DNA from: Lachnospiraceae bacterium
GTDB taxonomy: Bacteria; Bacillota; Clostridia; Lachnospirales; Lachnospiraceae
Assembly (NCBI GenBank): GCA_028693705.1
Contig: JAQUUX010000031.1
Coordinates: 1-35,458 of the forward strand
Direction: 5' to 3'
Length of the DNA stretch: 35,458 nt
A model generated the notes under the pieces. That model did no database searches. It saw only the letters and a list, made by a program, of their open reading frames with translations, and was not told the DNA's origin. Both the position numbers and the translations under genes were made by a program. Shown here piece after piece: positions 1-11,183 of the stretch. Numbering within the stretch: the stretch's first letter is position 1; each line of letters opens with the position of its first letter.

Positions 1-13
1 ATCTGCTATTTGC

Positions 14-42
14 TAGACATTCCATTTAAAATTGTTTATAAT
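14..42 (+). promoter_or_regulatory. Predicted sigma-A promoter of the atp operon
   Basis: The -35 box TAGACA (14-19, 5 of 6 matches to TTGACA) and the -10 box TATAAT (37-42, 6 of 6) are separated by 17 bases. It lies about 110 bases ahead of the first atp gene and is the only good promoter match in the leader. No other gene is visible in bases 1-118. Confidence 0.7.
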
Positions 43-151
43 TTATAAGATAGCGATATAAAAACAAACAATTTGATAATTATGCCGGAATTGGCAACCT
101 TATCCATATGAGAAATGAATGATTGCAGCCAGTCGGAGAGTTGGGGAAAAC

Positions 152-397
152 GTGAAATATCAAAATAACGTATATCAGTCCTTTACCATGATCATGCAGT
201 TTGGCTTTAATATGATTGTACCAATCTGCCTTTGCAGTTTTGCAGGCATCTGGCTGGATAACAAATTTGGAACCTCTTTTTGGACAGTTGTCCTTTTCTT
301 TATAGGTGCGCTGGCCGGTTTTCGAAACATCTATATCATGGCGAAGAAAATTTATTCGAAAAAGGGTGAACGGGATCATGAAAATGATAAAAAATAG
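152..397 (+). CDS. atpZ: AtpZ/AtpI family small membrane protein
   Basis: This is a short protein (81 residues from the GTG at 152) with two hydrophobic segments, around QFGFNMIVPICLCSFAGIW and FWTVVLFFIGALAGF, and a lysine-rich tail. That is the pattern of AtpZ/AtpI-family proteins encoded at the head of clostridial F-type ATP synthase operons, which are thought to help assemble the c ring or to import cations; this role is known from the family, not shown here. I chose the GTG at 152 because GGAGAGTTGGGG precedes it, while the in-frame ATG at 119 has no good ribosome binding site. The 3' end overlaps the next gene by 20 bases, as in a translationally coupled operon. Confidence 0.72.
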   Translation: MKYQNNVYQSFTMIMQFGFNMIVPICLCSFAGIWLDNKFGTSFWTVVLFFIGALAGFRNIYIMAKKIYSKKGERDHENDKK

Positions 398-806
398 AGT
401 GACTAATTTTGATCAGACAACATCTGAAATGATTCTTGGTATCCTGGGATTTAATCTGGTCTGCCAGGTGGGCGGCGTGTGGTTCGTTCATGATAAAACG
501 GCGTATAGCCTGGGAATCTGGATTGGGGCTGTCAGCGCCTGTCTGGGTGTTATACACATGTGGTGGTCTTTGAATAAGGCATTTATGCTGAGTGAAGGCG
601 ATGCAGGACGTAAACTTGCCACACAGAATATCCTGCGGTATTTTTCTTTTGTATTGGTGATGGGATTATCCATGTATAGTGGTTTTATCAATCCGATTGC
701 GGTTTTTATTGGAGTTATGGGCATTAAGGCAGGAGCTTATTTGCAGCCCTTCACTCATAGATGTGCTATGAAATTCAGAAAAAAGGAAACAAAGGTATTA
801 CAATAA
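378..806 (+). CDS. atpI: ATP synthase subunit I
   Basis: A 142-residue integral membrane protein with four hydrophobic segments, sitting between atpZ and atpB. Position, size and topology fit the ATP synthase subunit I family, which acts as a chaperone in c-ring assembly rather than as a part of the finished enzyme. The reading frame is open upstream to 306, but the ATG at 378 is preceded by AAAGGGTGAACGGG and gives the usual length, so I place the start there. The start lies within the end of atpZ. The sequence is poorly conserved in this family, so the assignment rests largely on context. Confidence 0.8.
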   Translation: MKMIKNRVTNFDQTTSEMILGILGFNLVCQVGGVWFVHDKTAYSLGIWIGAVSACLGVIHMWWSLNKAFMLSEGDAGRKLATQNILRYFSFVLVMGLSMYSGFINPIAVFIGVMGIKAGAYLQPFTHRCAMKFRKKETKVLQ

Positions 807-829
807 AATTAAGATAAGGAGGTGAACCT

Positions 830-1561
830 ATGAACCAGGGTATTCTGTTATCCTCATCCGGTGGAGCGGAGATTGATTTCTTTATTCACGGTGTCTTTCA
901 GTACAAGCTGTTTGGACAGGATCTGTGGATAACAACAACGCATATTTGCGTATTGATCGTTATGCTGACACTCGTTTTGTTTGCAATAGCGGCAAGGGTG
1001 ACGATTTCCCATGCATCCGAAGTACCCGGTACATTCCAGAATATAATAGAATTGATTGTAGAAAAACTGGATCACATGGTTAACGGTGTTATGGGTATTC
1101 ATGCCAGTAAATTCCGAAACTATATTGAGACGATTTTCATTTTTATTCTATTCTGTAATATTTCCGGCCTGCTGGGATTACGGCCACCAACAGCAGATTA
1201 TGGTGTGACATTTGCACTTGGTCTGATGACATTTGTGCTGATCCATTTCAACAAATTCAGATATCAGCATGTATCAGGAGTTATTAAGGGTCTTTGTGAT
1301 CCTTGGCCGATTTGGGCGCCCATCAACATCATTGGTGATGTAGCAGTGCCAATTTCATTATCTCTTCGTTTGTTTGCAAATGTATTATCAGGTGTTGTCA
1401 TGGAGGCCTTGGTCTATGGTCTTCTGTCCAGAATAGCATTATTCTGGCCGGCAGCATTGCATGTATATTTTGATTTGTTCTCAGGAGCAATTCAGACCTA
1501 TGTATTCTGTATGCTGACGATGACCTATGTTTCACAGGCCTGTGATACAGAAGACGCCTGA
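830..1561 (+). CDS. atpB: F1Fo ATP synthase subunit a
   Basis: Subunit a forms the two ion half-channels beside the rotating c ring in the membrane. The 243-residue protein is strongly hydrophobic. The signature segment SLSLRLFAN (residues 176-184) contains the essential arginine (R180), and the C-terminal helix reads LFSGAIQTYVFCMLTMTYVS, as expected. A strong ribosome binding site (AAGGAGGTGAA) lies just ahead of the ATG at 830. It follows atpI after a 23-base gap and precedes atpE in the standard clostridial order. Confidence 0.97.
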   Translation: MNQGILLSSSGGAEIDFFIHGVFQYKLFGQDLWITTTHICVLIVMLTLVLFAIAARVTISHASEVPGTFQNIIELIVEKLDHMVNGVMGIHASKFRNYIETIFIFILFCNISGLLGLRPPTADYGVTFALGLMTFVLIHFNKFRYQHVSGVIKGLCDPWPIWAPINIIGDVAVPISLSLRLFANVLSGVVMEALVYGLLSRIALFWPAALHVYFDLFSGAIQTYVFCMLTMTYVSQACDTEDA

Positions 1562-1618
1562 TGATCAAGCCGGTTAAACGGCAAAGAAATGAAAAAAATT
1601 CCAAAAAAAGTATTTTAA

Positions 1619-1888
<270 letters not shown>

Positions 1889-1901
1889 AGCCTCTTAGTT
1901 C

Positions 1902-1936
1902 CTGCGCTCTGATAAATTAGTCAGAAGACGCGGCAG
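1902..1936 (+). other. Intercistronic hairpin between atpE and atpF
   Basis: CTGCGC-TCTGA and TCAGA-(GA)CGCGGCAG form an imperfect stem around the loop TAAATTAG. There is no U-run, so it is not a terminator. Hairpins of this type near atpE can alter mRNA stability or the translation ratio of c to b subunit; that role is an inference. Confidence 0.45.
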
Positions 1937-1965
1937 AAAAAGAAGAGCAGAAAGGAGGCGGCAGA

Positions 1966-2529
1966 TTGAAGACGTTAGGAGCAGGTATCCTGATGACAGG
2001 ATCAGAAAATGCACTCAGCAGATTGTTTGACTTGGATGCACAGCTGCTTGCGGATTCGGCTTTGATGATATTAGCAGTGTTTGTGCTGTTTTTGGTTCTT
2101 TCTAATGTATTATTTAATCCTGTAAGAAAAATGATGCAGGACAGACAGGATAAGATCAAAGGAGAACTGGATCAGGCAGCAGAAGATAAACAGACAGCAG
2201 CTGATCTGAAAGCAGAATACGAGGATAAACTGAAGAACGTTGATAAGGAAGCAGAAGAAATTCTGAGTGATGCCAGAAAGAGAGCTGTTGCAAATGAAGC
2301 TAAGATTGTTGCGGAAGCTAAGGAAGAAGCAGCAAGAATTATGGAACGTGCAAGAGCAGAAGCCGAGTTAGAAAAGAAGAAGGCCGTAGATGATGTAAAG
2401 AAAGAAATCATCCAGGTAGCTTCTATTATGGCAGGCAAGGTGGTATCAGCATCCATGGATACGCAAATTCAGGACAGCCTGATTGACGAAACATTAAAGG
2501 AAATGGGTGAGAGCACATGGCTAAGTTAG
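1966..2529 (+). CDS. atpF: F1Fo ATP synthase subunit b
   Basis: Subunit b is the peripheral stalk linking the membrane part to F1. The 187-residue protein has one transmembrane helix (about residues 26-47, ending LVLSNVLFNPV) followed by a long charged coiled coil rich in A, E, K and D, the standard b architecture. The start is a TTG at 1966, chosen because AAAGGAGGCGGCAGA precedes it at good spacing; an in-frame ATG lies 9 codons further down without such a site. The last codons overlap atpH by 13 bases, indicating coupled translation. Confidence 0.93.
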   Translation: MKTLGAGILMTGSENALSRLFDLDAQLLADSALMILAVFVLFLVLSNVLFNPVRKMMQDRQDKIKGELDQAAEDKQTAADLKAEYEDKLKNVDKEAEEILSDARKRAVANEAKIVAEAKEEAARIMERARAEAELEKKKAVDDVKKEIIQVASIMAGKVVSASMDTQIQDSLIDETLKEMGESTWLS

Positions 2530-3062
2530 TATCCACGACATATGGAGAAGCATTATATGAACTGGCCGTGGAAGAGAACAAAGTCGATGTCTTCCAGGAA
2601 GAAATACAGGAAGTGCGAAAGGTTTTACTGGAAAATAAAGATTTTGCCAAACTGATGAATCATCCCCATATTTTAAAGGAAGAAAAGATCAAGGTGATTG
2701 AAAATGTGTTCAAAGGACGTATCTCCGATGAACTCACCGGTTTTTTCATTTTAACAGTGGAAAAAGACCGATATTCCAATATGAATGGAATCCTGGATTA
2801 TTTTATCGAAAAGGTAAAAGCTTTGAAAGGAATCGGCATATCCCATGTGACATCAGCAGTTCCTTTGACGGACAGTCAGAAAAAAGAAATAGAGGAAAAA
2901 CTGCTGGAAACAACCTCTTATAAAACAATGGAAATGCATTATAAAGAAGATCCATCAATTATTGGAGGACTGGTTATCCACATCGGAGACCGGGTAGTGG
3001 ACAGCAGCATCCAGAGTAAGCTGGCTTCCCTGGAAAAACAGTTATTAAAGATTCAGCTATAA
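2517..3062 (+). CDS. atpH: F1Fo ATP synthase subunit delta
   Basis: The delta subunit (OSCP equivalent) joins the top of F1 to the b stalk. The 181-residue protein has the helical N-terminal domain (TYGEALYELAVEENKVDVF) and the conserved C-terminal segment DPSIIGGLVIHIGDRVVDSSI followed by the final LASLEKQLL helix. Length and position are normal. Its ATG lies inside the end of atpF, with GGGTGAGAG as ribosome binding site. Confidence 0.95.
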   Translation: MAKLVSTTYGEALYELAVEENKVDVFQEEIQEVRKVLLENKDFAKLMNHPHILKEEKIKVIENVFKGRISDELTGFFILTVEKDRYSNMNGILDYFIEKVKALKGIGISHVTSAVPLTDSQKKEIEEKLLETTSYKTMEMHYKEDPSIIGGLVIHIGDRVVDSSIQSKLASLEKQLLKIQL

Positions 3063-3094
3063 CCCCCAGGTAATATCTTAGGGTATAAATATGA

Positions 3095-4621
<1,527 letters not shown>

Positions 4622-4638
4622 GGAAAAGGTGATTACTT

Positions 4639-5496
4639 ATGGCCTCAATGAGAGACATAAAAAGACGTAAGGGCAGCATTCAAAGTACCCAGCAGATCAC
4701 AAAAGCCATGAAGCTTGTTTCTACGGTTAAATTGCAACGTGCTAAAGGTAATGCGGAGAAGTCTAAAAGCTACTTTACCTGTATGTATGAAACAGTAACC
4801 TCTTTGCTTGGAAAAACAGAGAATCTGGAACACAGATACTTAAAGCCGGGTGATTCCCCAAAGAAGGCAGTGGTTGTCATTACCTCCAACAGGGGACTTG
4901 CCGGCGGCTATAACTCCAATATCGTGAAACTGATTACCAAGGGAGAATTACCTAAGGAAGATCTGGAAATCTATGCAATCGGTAAAAAGGGCAGAGATGC
5001 ACTGGCAAGAAGCGGCTATGTAATTAAAGAAGACGCTTCTGACATAATAGAAGAGCCATTGTATTCTGATGCTACAAAGCTATGTAACAAGCTGTTAGAG
5101 TCGTTTGCAGCAGGAGAGATCGGAGAGATATATCTTGCATATACCGCATTTAAAAATACAGTAGTGCATGAACCTACTCTTCTCAAGTTGTTACCGGTGG
5201 AATTACCGGAAAAAGAGGAAGCGCAGGAAACAAGTAAAGCCTTAATGAATTTTGAGCCGGAGGCAGATGAAGCGCTGGAAATGCTCATACCAAAATATAT
5301 TACCAGTCTAATCTACGGTGCATTAATTGAGGCTGTAGCCAGTGAAAATGGTGCCAGAATGCAGGCAATGGATTCCGCCACCAGTAATGCTGACGAAATG
5401 ATTGAAAATTTGTCCCTGCTGTATAACAGGGCCCGTCAGGGTTCCATTACACAGGAATTAACAGAAATTATCGCTGGAGCAGAGGCAATCTCCTAA
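4639..5496 (+). CDS. atpG: F1Fo ATP synthase subunit gamma
   Basis: Gamma is the central rotating shaft of F1. The 285-residue protein has the conserved N-terminal helix MRDIKRRKGSIQSTQQITKA and the C-terminal helix with ENGARMQAMDSATSNADEMI, which together form the coiled-coil shaft, around a Rossmann-like middle domain (SNRGLAGGYN). It follows atpA by 17 bases with AAGGAAAAGGTG as ribosome binding site. Confidence 0.97.
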   Translation: MASMRDIKRRKGSIQSTQQITKAMKLVSTVKLQRAKGNAEKSKSYFTCMYETVTSLLGKTENLEHRYLKPGDSPKKAVVVITSNRGLAGGYNSNIVKLITKGELPKEDLEIYAIGKKGRDALARSGYVIKEDASDIIEEPLYSDATKLCNKLLESFAAGEIGEIYLAYTAFKNTVVHEPTLLKLLPVELPEKEEAQETSKALMNFEPEADEALEMLIPKYITSLIYGALIEAVASENGARMQAMDSATSNADEMIENLSLLYNRARQGSITQELTEIIAGAEAIS

Positions 5497-5517
5497 CCGG
5501 CATGAAATGGAAACTAG

Positions 5518-6951
<1,434 letters not shown>

Positions 6952-6964
6952 GAGGGGTGCGTAT

Positions 6965-7369
6965 ATGGCAGAGGAAAAGAGCTTTAGCTTAAAAATTATT
7001 ACGCCAGATCGGGTTTTCTTCGAAGATCAGGTTGAAATGGTGGAGTTTAATACAACGGAGGGAGAAATTGGTGTTTATAAAAATCATATTCCCCTTACAG
7101 TTATTGTAAAACCGGGAGTATTGACTATTACCATGGAAAATGGAGAAAAGTTTGCAGCATTACATTCCGGTTTTGCTGAGATTCTGCCTGATAAAATAAC
7201 AATTTTGGCAGATGTAATCGAATGGCCGGAAGAAATTGATGTGGATCGTGCAACATCTGCAAAAGAACGTGCAGAAGCAAGATTGCAGGAAAAAACAGAG
7301 GATACAGATGTGGAAAGAGCAGAAATTGCATTACGCAGGGCGCTGACCAGAATCGAAGTTCTCAAATAA
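6965..7369 (+). CDS. atpC: F1Fo ATP synthase subunit epsilon
   Basis: Epsilon binds gamma and can inhibit ATP hydrolysis. The 134-residue protein has the N-terminal beta-sandwich (ITPDRVFFEDQVEMVEFNTTEGEIGVYKNHIPL) and the C-terminal helical pair (DRATSAKERAEARLQE, then RAEIALRRALTRIEVLK). Its ribosome binding site is AGAGGGGTG. This is the last gene of the operon; an intrinsic terminator follows within 70 bases. Confidence 0.96.
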   Translation: MAEEKSFSLKIITPDRVFFEDQVEMVEFNTTEGEIGVYKNHIPLTVIVKPGVLTITMENGEKFAALHSGFAEILPDKITILADVIEWPEEIDVDRATSAKERAEARLQEKTEDTDVERAEIALRRALTRIEVLK

Positions 7370-7390
7370 TTCATATGGAATTAAAGATAC

Positions 7391-7439
7391 AAAGTTCTCG
7401 GGACAGCCGTACAAGCGGCGGTTCCGGGGACTTTTTGTT
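7391..7439 (+). terminator. Intrinsic terminator of the atp operon
   Basis: AAGTTCTCGGGACAGCCG pairs with CGGCGGTTCCGGGGACTT over 18 positions, with three G-U pairs and one mismatch, around the loop TACAAG. TTTTTGTT follows. This closes the ATP synthase transcript. Confidence 0.85.
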
Positions 7440-7500
7440 ATGAAACCATAGAAACGAAAGCTGTAAAAATGCATATGATACAATAAAACACATAAGGCAT

Positions 7501-7881
7501 GTGAATATGGAACGTCAAAGAATATTACCGTTTTATATGGCATATCCACTTCCCATATATCAAAATGATGAAAATACAGTGATGCAGGATCTGGAATATC
7601 TCCAGCAGATGTATCCGGCGGAGGCTAAGGAATATCAAAAGAAGATTGTGAGTATGCTGGATAAGTTAGACTATGAGGATAGCATGATCTATGATGAATA
7701 TCCGGATCGCTGGCAGCTGTTTCGTCTGGCTGAAAGCATCACAAAATCGATTGAAAATGATTCAGATGAAGAAATAGATCCAATGCGAAGGGATCATATC
7801 ATGGGAATGGTACAGATCCTATTATTTTATGAAGTTTATAAAAGACGTCGGAAAGAAAAGACGGGTTACCTGAAATTCTAG
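7501..7881 (+). CDS. Hypothetical protein, about 125 residues
   Basis: I do not recognise a named family. The protein is soluble, acidic in the middle (ENDSDEEIDP) and basic at the end (YKRRRKEKTGYLKF), and predicted mostly helical, with no signal peptide or clear catalytic motif. It begins with GTG at 7501 or, two codons later, ATG at 7507; AAGG about ten bases ahead favours the ATG slightly. It sits alone between the atp terminator and the promoter of the next gene. Codon use resembles its neighbours, so I take it as a real gene. Confidence 0.7.
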   Translation: MNMERQRILPFYMAYPLPIYQNDENTVMQDLEYLQQMYPAEAKEYQKKIVSMLDKLDYEDSMIYDEYPDRWQLFRLAESITKSIENDSDEEIDPMRRDHIMGMVQILLFYEVYKRRRKEKTGYLKF

Positions 7882-7910
7882 TTGTTCTTTTGCGTTAAAA
7901 TCATTAGAAT
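7882..7910 (+). promoter_or_regulatory. Candidate promoter for the C39-like membrane protein
   Basis: TTGTTC (7882-7887) and TAGAAT (7905-7910) lie 17 bases apart. The -10 matches 5 of 6 and the -35 only 3 of 6. It is followed by an inverted repeat in the presumed leader. Confidence 0.4.
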
Positions 7911-7924
7911 AGAGACATACTCTG

Positions 7925-7958
7925 ATATAGTCATAGCTGTGATCAGTTATGACTATAT
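7925..7958. repeat. Inverted repeat in the leader of the 7989 gene
   Basis: ATATAGTCATAGCTG and CAGTTATGACTATAT form 15-base arms with a single G-T pair and a 4-base centre. The stem is A/T-rich and not followed by a U-run, so it is a better operator or mRNA hairpin candidate than a terminator. A second small palindrome, TTGAATTCAA, follows at 7959-7968. Confidence 0.55.
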
Positions 7959-7988
7959 TTGAATTCAATTTGTAAAGGAATGGACTGA

Positions 7989-10526
7989 ATGAAAAAAATA
8001 GCTATAAGAGTAGTCGTATTAGTAACGACATTTATTATATCAATGGTGATCACCAGTACGGTTATGAACCAGGGAAATACCGACATGACCACAGAAATGG
8101 GGCCGGCCACATTTCCGCTGATGGAAATGGAAGTAAATGGTAAGGCGGTAAATCAGCTGAACGGATATGCAAGACCAATGAAGATCAGTTCCCTGCGTGA
8201 TACCATTACGCCAATTCAAAGTGACAGACGGGTTAGTTTTTCCATTGAAACATTTCAAAATAATATCAATGACATACAGTATGAAATCCGTAGTCTGAAT
8301 GGTGAAAGGCTGGTAGAGTCTGCACAAATTGAGGAGATAAATGTATCAGATGGAAAAATACCGGTTTCATTCGTTTTAAAGGATTTGATTGAAGCAAACC
8401 AGGAATACAGCATGAGCGTTATCGTAACGTTGGATACCGGTAATATAATATATTTCTATACCCATATTATTATGACAGATGATTATGCTGTAAAAGAAAA
8501 ATTAGAGTTTGTCAGTGATTTTCATAAAAAAACAATGGATAAAGATAGTGCTACGGACATTGCCAGATATCTGGAACCGGACAGTACCGGGGATAATACA
8601 ACATTCAGTAAAGTAACTATTCACAGTAGTATGAAGCAGATTACCTGGGGAAATCTTGCGGTTACTCAGATTGGAACGGAAACGATAAATATAAGAGAAA
8701 TCGCAGCACAGACAGGTTCTTTTACAGTAAATTATATGGTATCAACAGAGGAAAACGGTCAAGAGACTTTTTATAACGTAAAAGAATATTATCGCGTGAG
8801 GTATACACCTGAGAGAATATATTTACTGGATTTTGAACGGGATATGCACCAGATATTTAATGAAAAAGTGAACAATTACAGTGGAAATAAAGTGCAGTTG
8901 GGTATTGTGAATCCGGAGGAAATCAGCCTGAAGGAAAGCGACGGAGGTAATATTTTTGCATTTACTTCAGAAGAAAGACTGCTTAGCTACAATGTTGTGG
9001 ATCAGAAACTGGCAGTTTTGTTTAGCTTTTATGATATAGAAAACAGTGATGCAAGGACCTTGTACCAAAATGCCAGTTTGAAAATACTGAGTGTAGATGA
9101 AACAGGGAACATACTGTTTATGACATATGGATATATGTGCAGGGGACTGCATGAGGGTGAAGTGGGAATTCAGGTGAATTACTATGATGGTACTCTGAAT
9201 ACTGTTGAAGAGCAGATTTTCATTCCTTATAATGCTTCGACAGAAATATTGCAAAAAGAAGTGGAACAATTATCCTATGTAAATAAAGATGGTCAGCTGT
9301 TTGTTTTACTGGATGGAACGGTTTATTGTATTAGTCTGGAAAATAAGAGTGGTGAAATTGTTGCAGCAAGCCTGGAGGATGATTCCTTCCAAATATCTGC
9401 CGACCATGACATGCTGGTTTGGCAGGATGGTGAGGATCTGAATAGAACTACAAAATTAATTGTCAAGGATTTAACGACTTTACAGGAAAAAGTGGTGGCA
9501 GCAGGTCCTGGTGAATATATTAAACCTCTTGGCTTTATGGGAAAGGATCTGATCTATGGACTGGCAAGAACTACGGATATCGTAAGAGACAGTGCAGGCA
9601 GAGTTACTTTTCCAATGTATACGGTAAGGATACAGGATGAATATGAAGATACTCTCATGTCTTATACCCAGGAGAATGCGTATATTACAGGCTGCTCTAT
9701 TAGAGATAATCAAATTACTCTGAACAGGGTACAAAAGACAGAAAGCGGAGAGTATGAGGAAATCTCTGATGATCAGATCATGAATGCCAAAGAAGCGGAT
9801 AACAGCACAAATTATCTGGATAAGACGGTGACGGATGATTATGAGACAACCATTCAGATTGTTGTAAAAAACAATATCGATGGAAAATCGGTTAAGGTAC
9901 TGACACCTAAAGAAGTATTATTTGAGAGTGGTCGTGAATTTAATGTGGAAGAAACCGAAGAGCAGGCAGACCGCTTTTATGTATATGCAAAAGCTGGTTT
10001 AATGGGCATCTATATGAGTGCAGAAAATGCGGTAAATGCAGCGGATCTAAACTCGGGAGTTGTCATTAATGATGCAGGCAATTATGTGTGGATTAAAGGA
10101 AATCGTAGTACCAGAAATCAAATAATGGCGATTACCGGGACACAGGTAACAGAAGAAAAAGACAGCCTGGCCATTTGCCTGGATACAATGCTGGCTTTTG
10201 AAAATGTTGCAAGAAATACAGAATTAATGCTTGAAAATGGAATGTCAGCAACAGATATTCTTGCTGAAAATATAGAAAATGCCCAGGTGTTGGATCTTAC
10301 CGGTTGCAGCCTCGATGCAATACTGTATTACGTGAATAAAGATATACCGGTATTAGCCAACTTAAATGATGGAAAAGCAGTTCTGGTCATTGGATTCAAC
10401 GAACAGAATATTGTAGTGATGAATCCGGAAAGTGGAACTGTTTATAAAATGGGCATGAATGATGCCACAGAGTGGCTGGATGAAAATGGTAATAAATTTA
10501 TTACCTACATTAAGAACGAATCCTAA
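7989..10526 (+). CDS. Membrane-anchored protein, degenerate C39-like C-terminal domain
   Basis: This 845-residue protein opens with a signal anchor (MKKIAIRVVVLVTTFIISMVI), so the rest is probably outside the cell. The middle (about residues 280-620) is rich in short beta strands that look like a propeller fold. The last 150 residues resemble papain-like C39 peptidase domains, with a cysteine (C730, in ICLDTML), a SLDAILYYVNKDIPVLA helix and strand, and KAVLVIGF then VVMNPESG. The usual catalytic histidine (HAVVIVGY) is K796 and the usual aspartate (DP) is N812, so it may be a binding domain rather than an active protease. The ribosome binding site is AAGGAATGG. The function is unknown; the domain assignment comes from pattern recognition only. 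Confidence 0.8.
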   Translation: MKKIAIRVVVLVTTFIISMVITSTVMNQGNTDMTTEMGPATFPLMEMEVNGKAVNQLNGYARPMKISSLRDTITPIQSDRRVSFSIETFQNNINDIQYEIRSLNGERLVESAQIEEINVSDGKIPVSFVLKDLIEANQEYSMSVIVTLDTGNIIYFYTHIIMTDDYAVKEKLEFVSDFHKKTMDKDSATDIARYLEPDSTGDNTTFSKVTIHSSMKQITWGNLAVTQIGTETINIREIAAQTGSFTVNYMVSTEENGQETFYNVKEYYRVRYTPERIYLLDFERDMHQIFNEKVNNYSGNKVQLGIVNPEEISLKESDGGNIFAFTSEERLLSYNVVDQKLAVLFSFYDIENSDARTLYQNASLKILSVDETGNILFMTYGYMCRGLHEGEVGIQVNYYDGTLNTVEEQIFIPYNASTEILQKEVEQLSYVNKDGQLFVLLDGTVYCISLENKSGEIVAASLEDDSFQISADHDMLVWQDGEDLNRTTKLIVKDLTTLQEKVVAAGPGEYIKPLGFMGKDLIYGLARTTDIVRDSAGRVTFPMYTVRIQDEYEDTLMSYTQENAYITGCSIRDNQITLNRVQKTESGEYEEISDDQIMNAKEADNSTNYLDKTVTDDYETTIQIVVKNNIDGKSVKVLTPKEVLFESGREFNVEETEEQADRFYVYAKAGLMGIYMSAENAVNAADLNSGVVINDAGNYVWIKGNRSTRNQIMAITGTQVTEEKDSLAICLDTMLAFENVARNTELMLENGMSATDILAENIENAQVLDLTGCSLDAILYYVNKDIPVLANLNDGKAVLVIGFNEQNIVVMNPESGTVYKMGMNDATEWLDENGNKFITYIKNES

Positions 10527-10541
10527 TGTGAATGAGCAATA

Positions 10542-11030
10542 TTAAAAATGCATTTTAAACAAGTTATATTTTTCCAGAATATGTAATAAAATCATACCCA
10601 GAATACCACCGGAGATGATTTCTCCCAGCCCTACGGTCAGCATGAAGTAAGGAATAGAGCCTTCAAACTGGTAAACGTAAGCCAGTACAAAAGGAACAAT
10701 AATAGTATTGGAAATAATATTGGGGACAGGAACCAGCCATTTATATTTACGCACAGCATAGGCAAGTACAGCACCGATTAAGGTAGCAAGACTTCCAAAT
10801 ATGATATCCAGAGGCATACAGCCAGTCAGTATATTACTTAGAATACAGCCAACGAAAAGCCCCGGGATAGCTGCCGGTGTAAAAAATGGTAAAATGGTGA
10901 GTGCTTCAGAGAAGCGAACCTGAATGACATAATTTGCCAGACCGAAAGCATTGGCAATAAATGTCAAAATGACATAGAGGGCAGCGATCATAGCGCCCTG
11001 GGTTAAGAATAGAACTTTTTGATTTTTCAT
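10542..11030 (-). CDS. queT: QueT family transporter, ECF S component
   Basis: The 162-residue protein has five to six transmembrane segments and reads like the QueT family: MKNQKVLFLTQGAMIAALYVILT at the N-terminus, then VRFSEALTILPFFTP, FVGCILSN and IFGSLATLIGA. QueT is the substrate-binding S component of an energy-coupling-factor transporter that imports a queuosine precursor such as preQ1. The shared ECF energising module is not in this window. The SD GGGAG lies seven bases ahead of the ATG and forms the end of a candidate preQ1-responsive leader, which fits the assignment. It converges with the gene ending at 10526; I see no convincing terminator in the 15 bases between them. Confidence 0.9.
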   Translation of the reverse strand: MKNQKVLFLTQGAMIAALYVILTFIANAFGLANYVIQVRFSEALTILPFFTPAAIPGLFVGCILSNILTGCMPLDIIFGSLATLIGAVLAYAVRKYKWLVPVPNIISNTIIVPFVLAYVYQFEGSIPYFMLTVGLGEIISGGILGMILLHILEKYNLFKMHF

Positions 11031-11036
11031 AATTTT

Positions 11037-11106
11037 CTCCCTAGTTTTGTTTTTAAGATGAAGTATGAGGCTGCATACATCTTGGTCAGGATGGTTGCGA
11101 ACTGAC
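11037..11106 (-). promoter_or_regulatory. Candidate preQ1-I-like riboswitch with an inserted hairpin
   Basis: Read on the minus strand, GTCAG and CTGAC form a 5-bp stem around the 12-base loop TTCGCAACCATC. That is the P1 and L1 arrangement of preQ1-I aptamers (TTC at the loop start, C at its end). Downstream, AAAAACAAAACTAGGGAG matches the A-rich tail plus ribosome binding site of that class. Between P1 and the tail sits an extra hairpin, AAGATGTATG..CATACTTCATCTT, that normal preQ1-I aptamers (about 34 bases) lack. The predicted transcript starts within a few bases of P1, and the gene downstream is queT. The L1-to-tail pseudoknot pairing is weak by eye. Confidence 0.45.
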
Positions 11107-11113
11107 GTGTTTC

Positions 11114-11141
11114 ATTATACATGAGCGGGAGAATATTGCAA
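11114..11141 (-). promoter_or_regulatory. Predicted promoter of queT
   Basis: On the minus strand TTGCAA (11136-11141) and TATAAT (11114-11119) are 16 bases apart. The transcript would start near 11107, at the 5' edge of the candidate aptamer. Confidence 0.55.
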
Positions 11142-11183
11142 TATAAATTTGAAATGATACGAGACAAACTTGTAGATGTGAGA

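Noticed and set aside
10544-10555. Palindrome AAAATGCATTTT at the end of queT as a terminator
   Set aside because: It is short, A/T-only at the ends, lies inside the queT coding sequence, and has no stable stem-loop.
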